DNA of 64,000 nt from Daedaleopsis sinensis. Taxonomy: Eukaryota > Basidiomycota > Agaricomycetes > Polyporales > Polyporaceae. The translations under genes and the position numbers were made by a program. Position 1 is the first letter of the stretch. The number at the start of each line of letters is the position of its first letter. Below are positions 1-11,131 of the stretch, one piece after another. The stretch covers positions 3,596,001 through 3,660,000 of the forward strand of contig CM066306.1 in NCBI GenBank assembly GCA_033807695.1, given 5' to 3'. Below the pieces are notes generated by a model, which did not search any database, was not told the DNA's origin, and was given only the letters and a program-made list of their open reading frames with translations.

Positions 1-1279
1 GACACGCACATAGGACGTGACTTTCTCGATCGCTGGACATGGGAGACGATCGACGATCCGACACATGGCCGCGTCGACTACGTTGACCAGAAGGCCGCGC
101 TCGAGCTGAACCTGACTTCTGGTGAGTATTGCACCGATCGTCTCGAACTCGTAGTCTCGTCCCCAGCCTGTCAGACGTGTCTCAAAAGGCAACAAAAGCG
201 TAGACAGAGACACTCTCTATCCGTGACGCCGTCCAGTGAATGATGTAGCTGCTAGCAGACTGACATTCAGCACAGCTTCCGACAGCAAGTTCATGATGCG
301 CGCAGACTCTAAGAACATCGTCAACTCCTACACGCGGGGGAGGAAGAGCATTCGGATCCACTCAAACGATGCATATGATGAATCTATCTCTATCCTCGAC
401 CTCCAGCACATGCCCGAGGGGTGCGCGACCTGGCCGGCGTTCTGGACCCTGAGCCAGAAGGGACCATGGCCCCATGGCGGAGAAGTCGACATTCTCGAAG
501 GTGAGTCTAGATACCCCACTCTTCGACCTGATGCTCACTGCGTGACTGCAGGAGTGAATTTGGACCAGAGGAACGTCGTTTCGCTCCACACGACCCCCAG
601 CTGCACGATGCCCGGAACTCACCACCGACGTCGCTCGATGAACGGAAACGTGACGTCGCTCGACTGCGACACCCGCGTCAACTTCAACCAAGGCTGCGGC
701 GTCTCGATGTCCAAGCCCGCCTCCTACGGCACCGACTTCAACACCGCCGGGGGCGGCTACTTCGCCCTCGTGCGCACAAAGCACGGCGACGAGGGTCCGA
801 ATATCCGTGTCTGGTTCTGGACGCGCTTCGACCCCGCGCTCCCCCCTGAGATCAAGACCCCGCCCGAGCCGGACGCGAAGACGGGCCAGCGGAGCATCTA
901 CCCGACGAGGAGGTGGGGGCTCCCTGAGGCGGACTTTCCGCTGCAACGCCAGTGCGACTACAGCAGGCACTTTGACCCGCATATGTTCATTTTTGACCTG
1001 ACATTCTGCGTAAGTGGTGCGGCGCCCCGCTGAACACTCGTACTAGGGCTGAAGGCTGCGGTTTTTATGCAGGGTGATTGGGCCGGCTCTGTCTATCCTG
1101 GTACCGGCTGTCCTGGAACCTGCACAGATTGTGAGTGGCCGCTGTCTTGTACGTCCACGCTGGTTCGCTAACCGATAATCTGCTCGATAACTTCCGAAGA
1201 TGTCGACAATAATCCGGAAGCGTTCAGAAGCGCCTACTGGGAGGTGAACTCGCTGCGCGTGTATACTCCTGGGAAGTAA
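1..1279 (+). CDS. GH16 endo-beta-1,3(4)-glucanase, copy A (5' truncated)
   Basis: Probable secreted laminarinase-type glycoside hydrolase family 16 enzyme that cleaves beta-1,3(4)-glucan, for wall remodelling or glucan degradation. Visible exons are 1-121, 276-500, 552-1009, 1073-1130 and 1200-1279, giving 313 codons with no internal stop. The GH16 signature GEVDILEG carries the nucleophile Glu, helper Asp and acid/base Glu at visible residues 110, 112 and 115. The family tail is present: a CGDWAG segment, a Cys-Pro-Gly-Thr-Cys loop, then the AYWEVNSLRVY strand. By comparison with the downstream paralogue about 28 N-terminal residues, including the signal peptide, lie outside the window. It is a tandem duplicate of the next gene, in the same orientation. 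Copy A lacks one intron and the C-terminal tail found in copy B. The GH16 assignment is secure; the exact substrate is inferred. Confidence 0.9.
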
Positions 1280-2195
1280 TCCTTGTGTTCTCTACATACT
1301 AGTACGTACGACGCTCGTACTTCTTTGATATAATCGCTCTTTTAATATTGAAAACACGATAGGTGTGTAACACCCGCGGGGTAGGAGGTCGAATAATGAA
1401 TCTTAGAAGTACGGTACTCCGAGCTGAGCAAAGAGGACTACTAGTATCGGAGCGCTGCTTCAACTTCTCAAGTCCCGTCCCTCGTGCTCCTCGGCCTCCG
1501 ATCCGCAAGAGAGCGCTTGAGACCTGTCTCAGGCGGTCGGTCTCGTGTCCTCTCTCACTCCTCGATATTCCGCCGGGCTCTCCGTTGCTGTAAGAACCGA
1601 GACGGTATACTTAGGTATGTCCGGCAAGCAAAACACTGAAGAATACGGGACCATGTCGATCCTGGACTCGTCGCAATATTTCGGTTCACGTTCTTGGACA
1701 ACTTCCTTTTCCGGATGCTTCGGTGGCTGAATCGCGATCAAGCACGGTGCGTATTGACGTGTCTACTACTACCTCACAGCTGGCCAAGCTCACTGGCACG
1801 TGCACTGGCCCCGGCACTGACAGCACAGGCTTCACCTTCACCGACATTGCGAAGAGGCTGAGCGGTGACTTGAAGCTCTTGCACGCAACCGCCGGCTGGG
1901 CAACGCGGGATCCGGTGTTCTGAGCAACTCAAACGGTCGCGGCTTTATGCCACACCGCTTTTACGGTATTGCTTCGGTTCGAGTTGGGGTGTGGCATAGG
2001 CTCTCAATTCGCTGGACCGAACAGGGCGCGAAAGAGACGGCACCATGTCAGCTACCCAAGAACGGTACTCGGTTTTGCTTCGGCTGAGTATAAGTATCTC
2101 GTCCTTCTTCGTCTCTATGGTTCTGCTCTACGTGCGCCCCCACCTTCACAACGCGAGCATCTCGCCCCGCAGAGCGTCGCGCGATCCATTCTACA
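1280..2195. other. Intergenic region between the tandem GH16 genes
   Basis: About 0.9 kb without a supportable gene. Short open frames occur, but none has splice-supported extension or recognisable similarity. A TATA-like stretch (gagtataagtatc, near 2086-2098) lies roughly 100 bp before the start codon of copy B and may be its core promoter. Nothing else stands out. Confidence 0.5.
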
Positions 2196-3629
2196 ATGCG
2201 TACTGTCGGCGTCGCTTGTCTCGCTCTGCTCGGGTTCATTCGGCGTGCGGCCAGCGCCCGCTTCACGCTTGCGGAATCCTACGTCGGCCAGGACTTCCTC
2301 GACCCCGAAAAGTGGAACTGGTGGACCGACGTCGACCCGACCGATGGGCGCGTTGACTTCGTTGACAGAGAGACGGCTCTCGCGAGGAACCTTACCTCTG
2401 GTAGGCGATCGCACATCCTCCACGGAGCGTAGGCTGACGGCGTATGTCCACATAGTCTCAAATAACAAGTTCTTCATGCGTGCAGACGACACCAACATCG
2501 TCTCGCCGGATGCTCGAGGCCGGGCCAGCATACGCATCAACTCGACCATGTCGCACGAAGAAGCGATCATCGTCCTCGATGTCCAACACATGCCTGCTGG
2601 ATGCGCCACCTGGCCCGCGTTCTGGACTCTGAGCGAGGCGGGCCCGTGGCCCAAAGGTGGCGAGGTCGACATCATCGAAGGTGCATTCTCACCGCTTCGC
2701 TCAAACCAAAACAAACTTGCTCAACTGCGCGCGTGTGCCTCACCACAGGAGTCAATCTCGCACCAAATAACACGGCGACGCTGCATACCGACCCGAACTG
2801 CGTAATGCCCCCGATCGGGCTACTACGCCCACAGACCGGGTACCGCACTCCCCTCCCGCCATCCTTCCCAGACCGCTGAGCGCTGACACCCCACCCAGAG
2901 AACCCGTCGCGTTAGACTGCGACGCGAACGCGAACTTCAACCAGGGCTGCGGCGTCGAGATGTCCGCGCCCGCGTCCTACGGCGCCGCGTTCAACGACGC
3001 CGGCGGCGGCTACGTCGCCGTCCTGCGCACCAAGCACGCGCTCGAGGGCCCGCAGATCCGCATCTGGTTCTGGTCGCGCGCGGACCCGCGCGTCCCGCGC
3101 GAGATCCGGTTCGCGCCGCGCACGCCGAGCATATACCCGACGCCGCTGTGGGGCCCGCCGCAGGTGGACTTCCCGCTCGGCGAGCAGTGTGACTACGACA
3201 GCCACTTCGACCCGCACATTCTGACGTTCGACCTGACGTTCTGTGTGAGTCTCCCTGGGGCAACGCTAGCGCTGCGTTAGCTGTGTCTGATCATGGCTGT
3301 GTATGATAGGGCGATTGGGCGGGTGAAGACTACCTGACCTCGGGCTGCCCCTCGAACTGCATCGACTGTGAGTACCCACTGGCAATGGCAGCCGACTCGC
3401 AATGCTGCATCGATCGTACCCCGTGCACACGCTGACGCTATATCTCGCAGATGTGAATAATAACCCGCAAGCGTTCTCTGAAGCGTACTGGGAGATCAAC
3501 TCTCTGCGTGTGTATACCCTCGGAACACCCCATGGCGTGCCGATGCGCGAGCCGGGGTCAGCAGGGGGTAATGGGGCGACGTCGGGGTCCTTGCTGAACT
3601 TCTGGAGGAACAGCCGGGGCAGAATGTAG
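2196..3629 (+). CDS. GH16 endo-beta-1,3(4)-glucanase, copy B
   Basis: Complete paralogue of copy A. The start at 2196 opens a signal peptide (Met-Arg-Thr, a hydrophobic core, then Ala-Ser-Ala) directly before the mature-like FTLAESYVGQDF segment. Exons are 2196-2400, 2456-2680, 2749-2839, 2899-3244, 3310-3367 and 3451-3629, giving 367 residues. The catalytic triad is in GEVDIIEG, at about Glu138, Asp140 and Glu143. The fold matches Lam16A-type fungal laminarinases, including the CGDWAG and Cys-Pro-Ser-Asn-Cys elements. The protein continues about 30 residues beyond the RVYTLG strand, with a Gly/Ser-rich tail that copy A lacks. The intron at 2840-2898 has no counterpart in copy A. Likely secreted; substrate beta-1,3- or mixed-linkage glucan by family inference. 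Confidence 0.92.
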
Positions 3630-3952
3630 GGCCCTCCATGGAGAGGTTAGACTTCGAAGTGCCGAAATTGTGGTCCCTACTCCTCCATTTTTACTCTACT
3701 TATTCCGTTTTGTACGGCTTGTTACTGATGGTGACCATTTGGGCATAGAAGACTCACTGTATCACAGACTATATTACCCTTCTGTATTCTACATAGACCG
3801 CTAGATTGTATTCGTGAACAAAGAACGGACTTGATAACAAGCAGCGCTCAGCAACTTCACCAACTACAATCACAGATCGCGCGCTCCCGCCATTCGAATT
3901 CCTCCCTCAAGAGCCCATACCAGTACTCGTCCTGCGCACCCTCCCTCCAGAT
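3630..3952. other. Intergenic, no gene seen
   Basis: AT-richer spacer between the stop codon of GH16 copy B and the F-box pseudogene on the other strand. It probably holds the 3' untranslated region of the glucanase gene. No further structure seen. Confidence 0.5.
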
Positions 3953-4671
3953 TCAAACCCGCGCGCACCGGGCGGCGTCCAGGTCGAGGTCGGACGCAGA
4001 GCCCATATCGAGCGTGCGCAGCGCACCGAACGCCCCGGGCCCTTCTCGCAGCACGTCGCGCAGGGCCTCGTACGTGTGCGATCGCGCGCCCGTCGCCCGC
4101 CTGTAGGTGCGCGAGCCGCGCGCAGCTCTCCGAGGTCCGGGGCGCTGAGCGGGCGGAGGAACATGCGGTCCTCCTGGAGGGGGGTGAGCGCGCGGGGGGC
4201 CGCGCGCGTACGGGAGCGGGATCGCGCGGTGCTGCAGGACGGTGAGGCTCAGGGGGCGATGCGCGCGAGGAGCTGCGCGAGCGCGTCGATGAAGCGCGCG
4301 TTCCACGCGGACTTGTCCTCCGAGCTGCCAGCCGTGGTAGTCGAGGAAATGGAAGTTCCGCCCGTCTGTCTTTCCTGGAAGGAAAGCGAGGGGGAGGTGG
4401 CGGACCGCTGGGGCAGGTGGTCGTCCTAGCGTCCGCTTCTGTGCGGGTCTCGCGAGATGGATTTGGGGACTGGGCGACGGCGTCGAGGCATGCGAGGAAC
4501 TTGGCGACGCGCTGCACACTGGTGAGCTCGACGGTGTGGAAGCGCGCCTGCGCGGACGTTTGGTGGAACGGCCTTGGGTGTTCGTGAGAGGGCCGCGCCG
4601 GTACGTCCTCCGTCGACTGCGCACGCGAGTTCGAGAATGTGTTGCCATATGTCGACAGAGATCGCCTCCAT
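3953..4671 (-). pseudogene. Decayed F-box protein gene, paralogue of the gene at 25248-26288
   Basis: No single frame codes for a full protein, but fragments in all three minus frames line up in order with the intact F-box protein at 25248-26288. From the start codon at 4671 the first frame reads an F-box-like head (IWQHILELACAVDGG, against IWLHIFELACTDGG in the intact gene). A second frame then gives VELTSVQRVAKFLACLDAV, a third RHLPLAFLPGKTD and LTVLQHRAIPLPY, the first again DRMFLRP, and the third again an end segment with FGALRTLDM. At least three frame changes are needed. The part matching the middle of the intact protein, after FLRP, is shortened. No GT-AG introns explain the shifts, and the intact relative has no introns. 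I infer a dead duplicate; sequencing error could mimic part of the damage. Confidence 0.75.
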
Positions 4672-4962
4672 GCATGGTGCGCTGGCAAGTAGGGTGGCTG
4701 TATGCAGTGGTTGAGGAGGGAGATCGAATGGGGTACGTGTCCACCTCGTTGCTCCGTATATATATACCTAGAACGAACAGCCTGAAAACCCGACAAGGCT
4801 GTACAAGGGTATGAGGTCGGGCTGGCTATGCGTTGAACGGATGCTCAGCCGAAAAGGTCGAGAGTGACAGCGATGTATGCGCTATTAATCCAAAGTCCTA
4901 TTAACACTAGTAGTACGTATTGACAACTGCAACATGACGAAAAACTCATACCAGACTCATAC

Positions 4963-5949
4963 TCAATCGATACGCTTATTGAGCGCAGTCTCGACCTCTT
5001 CCTTCGAGTGCTCCCATATACGCTTGCGAGCGTCCTCCGACCCGTGATACCTGTACTTTCCGATGTCGTCGCCGCGCTGGCTCCGTCGCCACGCCCCCTT
5101 ATCGCTTTGGAACAGGCCGTAGAGCATATACTCAGCACAGTCCTGGGGGGTGGTCGCGAAAGCTGTGAGGAGCGGCGTGAAAAGCAGACGTATCGTCCAG
5201 GGCAGCCCCGCGGCGAGCGACGTGTTGACCATGCCAGGGTGGATGTGCACGAAGGCGATGTCCGGGTTCTCTTCAGCGTAGTGCTACCAGCGGAGAGCGA
5301 GCCGTGAGATTGAGGGTCTCATGTGCGACTGGGACTGTGTAAGACGCACCTCGAACATCATGTCGGTGTAAGTTGGCGAGGCCAACCCGGCCTTATCCGC
5401 CCTGTAGTGCTTCCTCAGGCCGAGGTCGTCCATGTCCACCTCCCCGCCCTGGCCCGCAGCCAGGACAGACATGACCTTCGCGTCCTCGCCCGCGTCCTTC
5501 GCCTTGCGCACGAGCGGGATGAGGTCATGCACGAACTTCCAGCGCGCGTAGTAGTGGAGCCCGAGGCGCTTGTCGAGCCCCTCCGCGGTCTCGTCGCGCC
5601 CGCGGAAGTTGAAGAGCCCGGGGGAGAGCACGAGGAAGTTGATCTTGGGGAGGCGTTCGCGGAGCGCGGCGGTCGTCGCCTGGATGTTGCGCATGAGGAA
5701 GACGTCGGACTGGACGAACTCGTGCTTGGCCTCGGGCGCGGTGGGCGTCGGGAAGGACGCGATGACCTCGTCCGCGGCGGCCTTGCTGCGGCCGACGATG
5801 ACGATGTGCGCGTTGCCCTTCGTGTAGCGGGCGAAGGCCTCTGCGGTCGCGCGCCCGATGCCGGACGTCCCGCCGACGAAGACAGCGATTGGGAAGTAGG
5901 CGGGGGAGAAGGCGGCGTTGGCTGCGCGTGCGGCAGCGAGTGCGGGCAT
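4963..5949 (-). CDS. Short-chain dehydrogenase/reductase
   Basis: NAD(P)-dependent oxidoreductase of the SDR superfamily with a Rossmann fold; the substrate cannot be deduced. Exons on the minus strand are 5350-5949 and 4963-5283, with one 66-nt intron, giving 306 residues. The cofactor loop GGTSGIGRA is near residues 27-35. A YARWK stretch supplies the catalytic Tyr-x-x-x-Lys, and a conserved HIHPGMVNT strand occurs in the second exon. Length is typical of fungal Nor/DltE-like SDRs with a C-terminal cap. A TATA-like element lies about 70 bp upstream of the start. The neighbouring P450 is on the same strand about 640 bp upstream; joint action is possible, but two genes do not make a pathway. 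Confidence 0.88.
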
Positions 5950-6587
5950 TGTGGAGGATGGCGAGGGTATTCGTGTAGGAGTGCGATGTGGTAGGTCGCA
6001 AGAGTGTTATGCAGGGAATATATACAGAGGAGATAGCGCTAGGGGGCTGCCGGAGGAGAGTTCCTTGCTCGTTTCGCCGCGCGTACCTCCGGCTGAGATT
6101 GTGTCAGCGCCTGTTGCCGTGACGTTCCCCGGTCGGACTCTGCGCATGGCTGACGAGTTCCGCCTGAGGATCCAGACGGGGAGGGGATTCGTTTCTTTCT
6201 TGTGGACGTGGTAGCGCACTCGAAGTGCGTCATACAAGAAGTGCGTCCACACGTCCGCATAATGTTCTTAAATCCACAGAAACGCCCGGGATTACCTACC
6301 TCACTGAGACATGCCGGATCGGCGTCCAGATCTCGATCGTTTAAAGCTCGGGCGACTCCGGGCCTTTTCCACTGACATCCGTGTACTTACTAGTTCGATG
6401 CCATTTGGCAGAGATTGGGGGTGTGCAGCTCGAGTATCAGTTATTAGTTCTAGAATGTTGCCACACTGATATATCGAGTTGTTCAGCTGTCGGCCGTGTG
6501 CGTTAGAATGAGTGCTTCAGCTTCTGCAGAGCGAGGTTTGATCGTGCAGCGCGAATCCTCGGGGTACCTGAACCGTCGAAGGCCTGG
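5950..6587. other. Intergenic between SDR and P450
   Basis: About 640 bp holding the SDR promoter and the 3' end of the P450 gene on the same strand. No additional gene is supported. Confidence 0.5.
6018..6024 (-). promoter_or_regulatory. TATA-like element of the SDR gene
   Basis: The sequence atatata lies about 70 bp upstream of the SDR start codon, a plausible distance for a fungal core promoter. Seen directly; function is inferred. Confidence 0.4.
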
Positions 6588-8637
6588 TTAACACCGCTGT
6601 CGATACCACCAGGCGGCGAGCGCAACGTACGTCATGAATGGACCTTCCGTCATGCGGGGCACGACCCGGATGGGCTGCCCAGCCCCGTCAAGCGGGGGTC
6701 CGATGTCGAACACGTGCAGGAGCGACGCGACGTTGATGAACAGCGACGACTCGCCAAAGTGCCTCCCGGGGCAGACCCTGTCGCAGTGCCGCAGTCAGCG
6801 AGAACGGCGAACGGGGAGAGGGCAACCAAGGATGTCGACGTGCTCGAGATCTCACCTTCGTCCGAACCCGAACACGAACGCGAACGGGTCGCGCACCCCG
6901 GGGTCGAGCTGCCCGTCGGCGGCGATGAACCGCTCCGGGCAGAACTCCTCCGGGTCCTTGTACACCGCCGGATCGTGCATGCACGCCCTGGCGCATTCCG
7001 AGTGCCCTTCAGCAACCACACCCTCCGAGCGGAAAGCACGCCTCACGCGACGCGACGTACCAGATGTTGGGCAGCAGGAGGGTGCCTGCGGGCAGGAAGT
7101 AGCCGCGGAAGTCGTCGTCCGTCGCGAGCGCGTGGGGCACGCCGAAGGGCGTGACGGGCATCCACCGCAGGGCCTCCTTGATGATGGCGGACACGTAGAC
7201 CAGCGCGGGCTTGTCGTGGAAGTCCGGGAGGCGGCTCGGGCCGACGACCGCGTCGAGCTCTGCGTGCGCCTTGCGCAGGACGTCGGGGTAGAGCGACATC
7301 GCGAGGAGGACCGTCTGCAGTGCCGAGAACGTCTGCGGAACAGGATGGTCATCGTTTAGATAGCGGTTGTAAGTATGATGAGATGCGTACCGTGTCCGAT
7401 CCACCTGCACATCAAGCTCAGTAAGCGCTGCTCGCCTGGAGAACAACGAGAGTTGTGCACAGTACCTGCTATAACATCCATCGCTACACTCTTGATTGTG
7501 TCCTCCTGCTCCCTCAAAGCCTTGCCTTGGGCCCCAGAACGGCCGGGATCCTCCAGGAAACTTCGCACGATCGACGGGCCTCCCTCGCCCCGTTGCTGCA
7601 AATCGGGAACAAGGAGGTCAACGTCACGTCCATCATTCTGGTCCGAACCGCCGCAGGATCTCACCATGGCTTGCCTGACAAGAGCGACGGGCAGGTCCCG
7701 CATGGATCGCGCTACAGCTCGCAGTCCAGCCAACTTCCGCTGGAACCCGGCGCCGGGGAGCCACGCGGGAACGTGTCTCAGGAAGGGGAAGGTCTCGACG
7801 AGATACTTGCCGGGGATGGACACTTCGTGGAGGCTCTCCAAGGCGCCCTCGACAAGTGCGATGTGGGGGTCACGGTCGCCTGTCACATCGATATCGTACA
7901 GAAGTTTAAGCAGCGTCGCCGCGAATGTGCTGTGTGGGTGGAGTCCGGGACTGTTAGAGCAATCGCAAATAGCGGGGATAGACTTACAAGCGTATGTGAT
8001 CCTTGTAGTTGGCAGGATTCCTGAGCAGCTGTTCGAGGAAACCACGCACGTACGCGCGCTGCGTCGCCTCGTACTCCTTGATCGCTTTCTGGCTGAAGAA
8101 GTGCTGAAACACACGTCGGTTTTGCTTCCATCGTTCGTCTGGCGGGAGAAATCCCATGGTCATCTCTCCGCCCACCCTGCCGGAGAGGTCAATCACAAGT
8201 GGCGGGTGGATGGCAAGAACAGCTATACGAACAACTCGACCAGCGGACTCTGCGTCCGCTCGGACGTGATCGAGGAGCGCTTGTCAAGGTACTCGCCGAT
8301 GACCTCTGCGCTTCCGAGAACGACGATAGACTGCCCAGGATATCTGAGATGGAGAATGTCGCCTATACGTCGCATCAGTATGGCAAGCGTAGCGACTGGA
8401 AGCACACTTATGTCTCTCACCGAACTGAGCGCAAAGGTCTCGATACTTGATCCAAGGGCGCGCCCTCGGTAGGTCGTAGATGTTCCCGAGGAACGGGACG
8501 GGCTTCGGGCCTGGCGGGAGCGGGCGGCCACCAAGGCGTGCTTTCCACTTGAGGAGGGAGTACACACAATAGAGTAGTGCGGATAGCAAAAGCAGTGCTG
8601 GAAGAGGAATGGGAAGACTTTTGGCCGTCCGATCCAT
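6588..8637 (-). CDS. Cytochrome P450 monooxygenase
   Basis: Membrane-anchored haem monooxygenase, probably in the endoplasmic reticulum; substrate unknown. Eight minus-strand exons (8421-8637, 8236-8362, 7988-8176, 7466-7929, 7391-7404, 7061-7332, 6856-6987, 6588-6777) sum to 1605 nt, or 534 residues. Residues about 8-28 form a hydrophobic anchor, followed by the proline-rich hinge [13 protein letters not shown]. The I-helix AGGSDTT is assembled only when the 14-nt fifth exon is included. The K-helix ExxR is in KEALRW, the PERF motif is present, and the haem loop FGFGRRVCPG is joined across the last intron. The donor after the second exon (gttgtt) is weak but keeps frame and family alignment. 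Overall similarity is to fungal P450s often labelled O-methylsterigmatocystin oxidoreductase-like in mushrooms; that label says little about function. The nearest enzyme neighbour is an SDR. Confidence 0.92.
7391..7404 (-). other. 14-nt micro-exon of the P450 gene
   Basis: This exon supplies most of the Gly-Ser-Asp-Thr part of the oxygen-activating I-helix motif. It is flanked by a 61-nt intron (7405-7465) and a 58-nt intron (7333-7390), both with GT-AG ends. Skipping it would shift the frame and destroy the motif. Confidence 0.8.
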
Positions 8638-9831
8638 GGTGGTTTGTGGAGATGAGGACCTGGAGTCAAGACAAGATAGCGTCCCAGGATTGGCCCAGGA
8701 CGATACTTATGTATGTCCTTTCCTTTCGCCAAGCCACCTCGCTCGGAGCGCTGAGGCATGACGATCCACCAGCGATCAACTTTGCGATGCATCTGCGATG
8801 TATGGTCATTTGTAAGCCGAGGAGTCAAAAGTGCTAGCACTATACTGGTTAGTATCTCACGAAGGCGAGATCTGGGTGTTCGTTGGATCCAAGGTGCTTG
8901 CACCGACTCGGAGGTGCGAGTTTTGTAGCCTGGCGGTGAGCCTTCAGCTTCATGACGAGACTCGGACTACCCTGGTGTTCCAAAAAATGAATGGCATGTC
9001 AGAGCTCATTTGAATACAGGCTCTACAGTCAAGTACTCACAGTCCTTGTTGATCAGGTTGCCGATGAAGACAACATTAATGTTCTGGTCATTGGTCAAAC
9101 CGGTAAAGCAGCGAGCAAACCTTTTCTCACGCTTCCCCATCGACTTGATAGCGGGCGCTCTTTCGGAACCAAGGCTTTCCGCAAGACTATCATGACGGTC
9201 TGTTTGCACCCTCAGGCTCAACGCTTCAACGCTTGCGACCAGCCTACCAGGCCATAGGTACAGCTATTGTGAACGTCAAGTACACTACTCACAGTATAGG
9301 CTCTGGCACTTGCTTGAACCGTGAACGCATTGAACGTGTTAAGTAACCGCCGCTGAGGCTCAGGTGATGCCGCTGCCTTCCTCCTAGCCGAGTGCGCCTC
9401 AAAACATAACCGAGCACAACTTGAACAAGAACTGAACATGACAATACATAGGTCACGTACTATGAAGGGTAAGCTGCGTCGTCTGATTGCGCTGGTGCAT
9501 TTCTGCAAGCTCTTCACCAACATTATACCTTTAGATCACTCGCGGCCGTGCAGATTGGCTTCGACGACTCGAATCTTTAACCAGTGATTGCGACGCTAAT
9601 CACTGTACATGACATTTAAGTTCATTCATTCTTGCGATAGATCATGGATCACTCGTTGGATACCGGCGATGCTGCAACCCTAAGGATGCTTCCGATTGCG
9701 TCAACGTTCAACACTTCAACACAAATGTGATCCAACAACTTCAAGTACATATGATCACACTGAAATCATTCTCTACGCAGTAAGATTAAGCCCCAAGATC
9801 CAGGAGATCAACTCCTTTAAGTGAAGGCTGA
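8638..9831. other. Gene-poor interval
   Basis: About 1.2 kb of lower-GC sequence with several short open frames on both strands, none with plausible splice extension or a recognisable domain. Repeated GTTCAAC/GTTGAAC-like words occur around 9320-9340 and 9700-9720. It probably contains the P450 promoter region and otherwise unannotated DNA. Confidence 0.45.
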
Positions 9832-10446
9832 CTAGAGCTTTGCCCTGACTTTATCCGTACCCCGTTCGACCCCGCCACCTGCCCCACCCTGAGTCCCGGT
9901 TGCAAGGCCGGCCGCGTCGACGACGTCCATCGACACAACATGAGCGCAAATCGCCGCAAACCCAAACACAGCCGCCCTCAAGGCGGCCACGACGACCATG
10001 ACGCCGCACAGCAGCACCACGACGAGCCGCGCGAGCTCCGTCCACATGTCCTTGGCGTGGAGAATGCGCTCCGCGAACGACTGCGGCCGCACGGCGACGA
10101 CAGCCACCGCGAATAGCATCACGTACGACAGGAGCGGCGCGACCCGCGCCATCACCCGCGCCTGCGTGAGCTCGCGGTCCGCCCCCATCCGCGCGAGGAC
10201 GGTGCGCACGTCGGCCAGCGGCGGGCACAGCGCCCCAGACCACTCGGCAGCCTCCTTCCGGAGGACCTGGAGGTTGCATGGGAGCTTGGCGAAGGGGAGG
10301 CGGGAAGAAGGTTTGTCTCCTGCGCCGGGGAGGACGTACTCGCAGCTCTGGTCGTAGCAGAGCGACGCGCTTGAGGCCGGCTGCTTGGTGGTCGACACCA
10401 GTGCCGAGTACTCCGACGTGGGGTTGTGTCGCTTGACGAGTCCCAT
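9832..10446 (-). CDS. Small integral membrane protein of unknown function
   Basis: Single uninterrupted frame of 204 codons starting at the Met before GLVKRHNPTSEY. The N-terminal 95 residues are soluble-looking, with four Cys (positions 30, 35, 57, 74). Two hydrophobic segments follow at about residues 102-119 and 138-156, the second perhaps continuing as a further hydrophobic stretch to 172. A Gly-rich charged tail ends the protein. I do not recognise the family. Codon choice is GC-rich like its neighbours, and hydrophobic runs of this length are unlikely in a shadow frame, so a real gene is likely but not certain. Introns were not needed. A possible role at an organelle or plasma membrane is guesswork. 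Confidence 0.55.
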   Translation of the reverse strand: MGLVKRHNPTSEYSALVSTTKQPASSASLCYDQSCEYVLPGAGDKPSSRLPFAKLPCNLQVLRKEAAEWSGALCPPLADVRTVLARMGADRELTQARVMARVAPLLSYVMLFAVAVVAVRPQSFAERILHAKDMWTELARLVVVLLCGVMVVVAALRAAVFGFAAICAHVVSMDVVDAAGLATGTQGGAGGGVERGTDKVRAKL

Positions 10447-11131
10447 GGCTGTGATGATGCAGGAGGTGGTTGAGGGGAGGGCTTTGCGAGTATCTCGAGA
10501 CTAGAATTTGACTGGTCGGAGAGGTCGGGCCTGCCGATGACCTGAGATACGAAAGAAGAGAGGCTGTGGAAAGTCTGGCCGCGCAGATATCAGGCAAAGA
10601 AGCAGTAAGCCCGCAAGCAGGTGTCTGACTAGTCAGCTAGGAACGAGGGAAGGATGGAGGGAAGTCTGAAGCACTGCTGGCAGGGTGAAGATGACCCAGC
10701 TGCGCGCCCCTCCCGTATTTCTCCCCTCGCGCACCTTCCGCGTCGTCAGGCGAAATATCCCAATTGAGGAAGTTTGTGCGGTTGACCGACGGATATGTCA
10801 CGGCTTTGCGGCATTTCGGTCGTGACCACGTTTCATGCAGGTGCCTAGCCATCCACAGGCCTAGATATGTGCCGCAGTATTAGGAGACCGGAGCGTAAGG
10901 CCCCGAAATCCGAGCTCGTATATGCTGCTGCTGAAAAGATTGACATTTTAGAGTGAACACATGTTGATACGTTACTTCTTCACGAGCACTGTCCACCCGA
11001 AGGAGCACCGCTATTAACCACACCAGACACACGTTCTCAAGGACAGAGCGATGCGTACCGAGAAAGGGATTGAGCAGATAAATCCCAACGACGCAGTCTA
11101 ACATGCATACGGAGGGGCCCATCACTAGTCA
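10447..11131. other. Intergenic, no gene seen
   Basis: About 0.7 kb between the small membrane protein gene and the 3' end of KTI12. It includes the putative promoter of the membrane protein gene. No coding signal or repeat found. Confidence 0.5.

Noticed and set aside
1723..1923. 66-codon plus frame between the GH16 genes
   Set aside because: No start context, splice extension or recognisable pattern; similar frames are expected by chance in this composition.
4963..8637. Secondary-metabolite gene cluster (SDR plus P450)
   Set aside because: No polyketide, terpene or peptide synthase, transporter or regulator nearby; neighbours are housekeeping genes.
8223..8903. 226-codon minus frame around the P450 start
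   Set aside because: Only the part 8236-8362 is the second P450 exon; the remainder is a chance extension.
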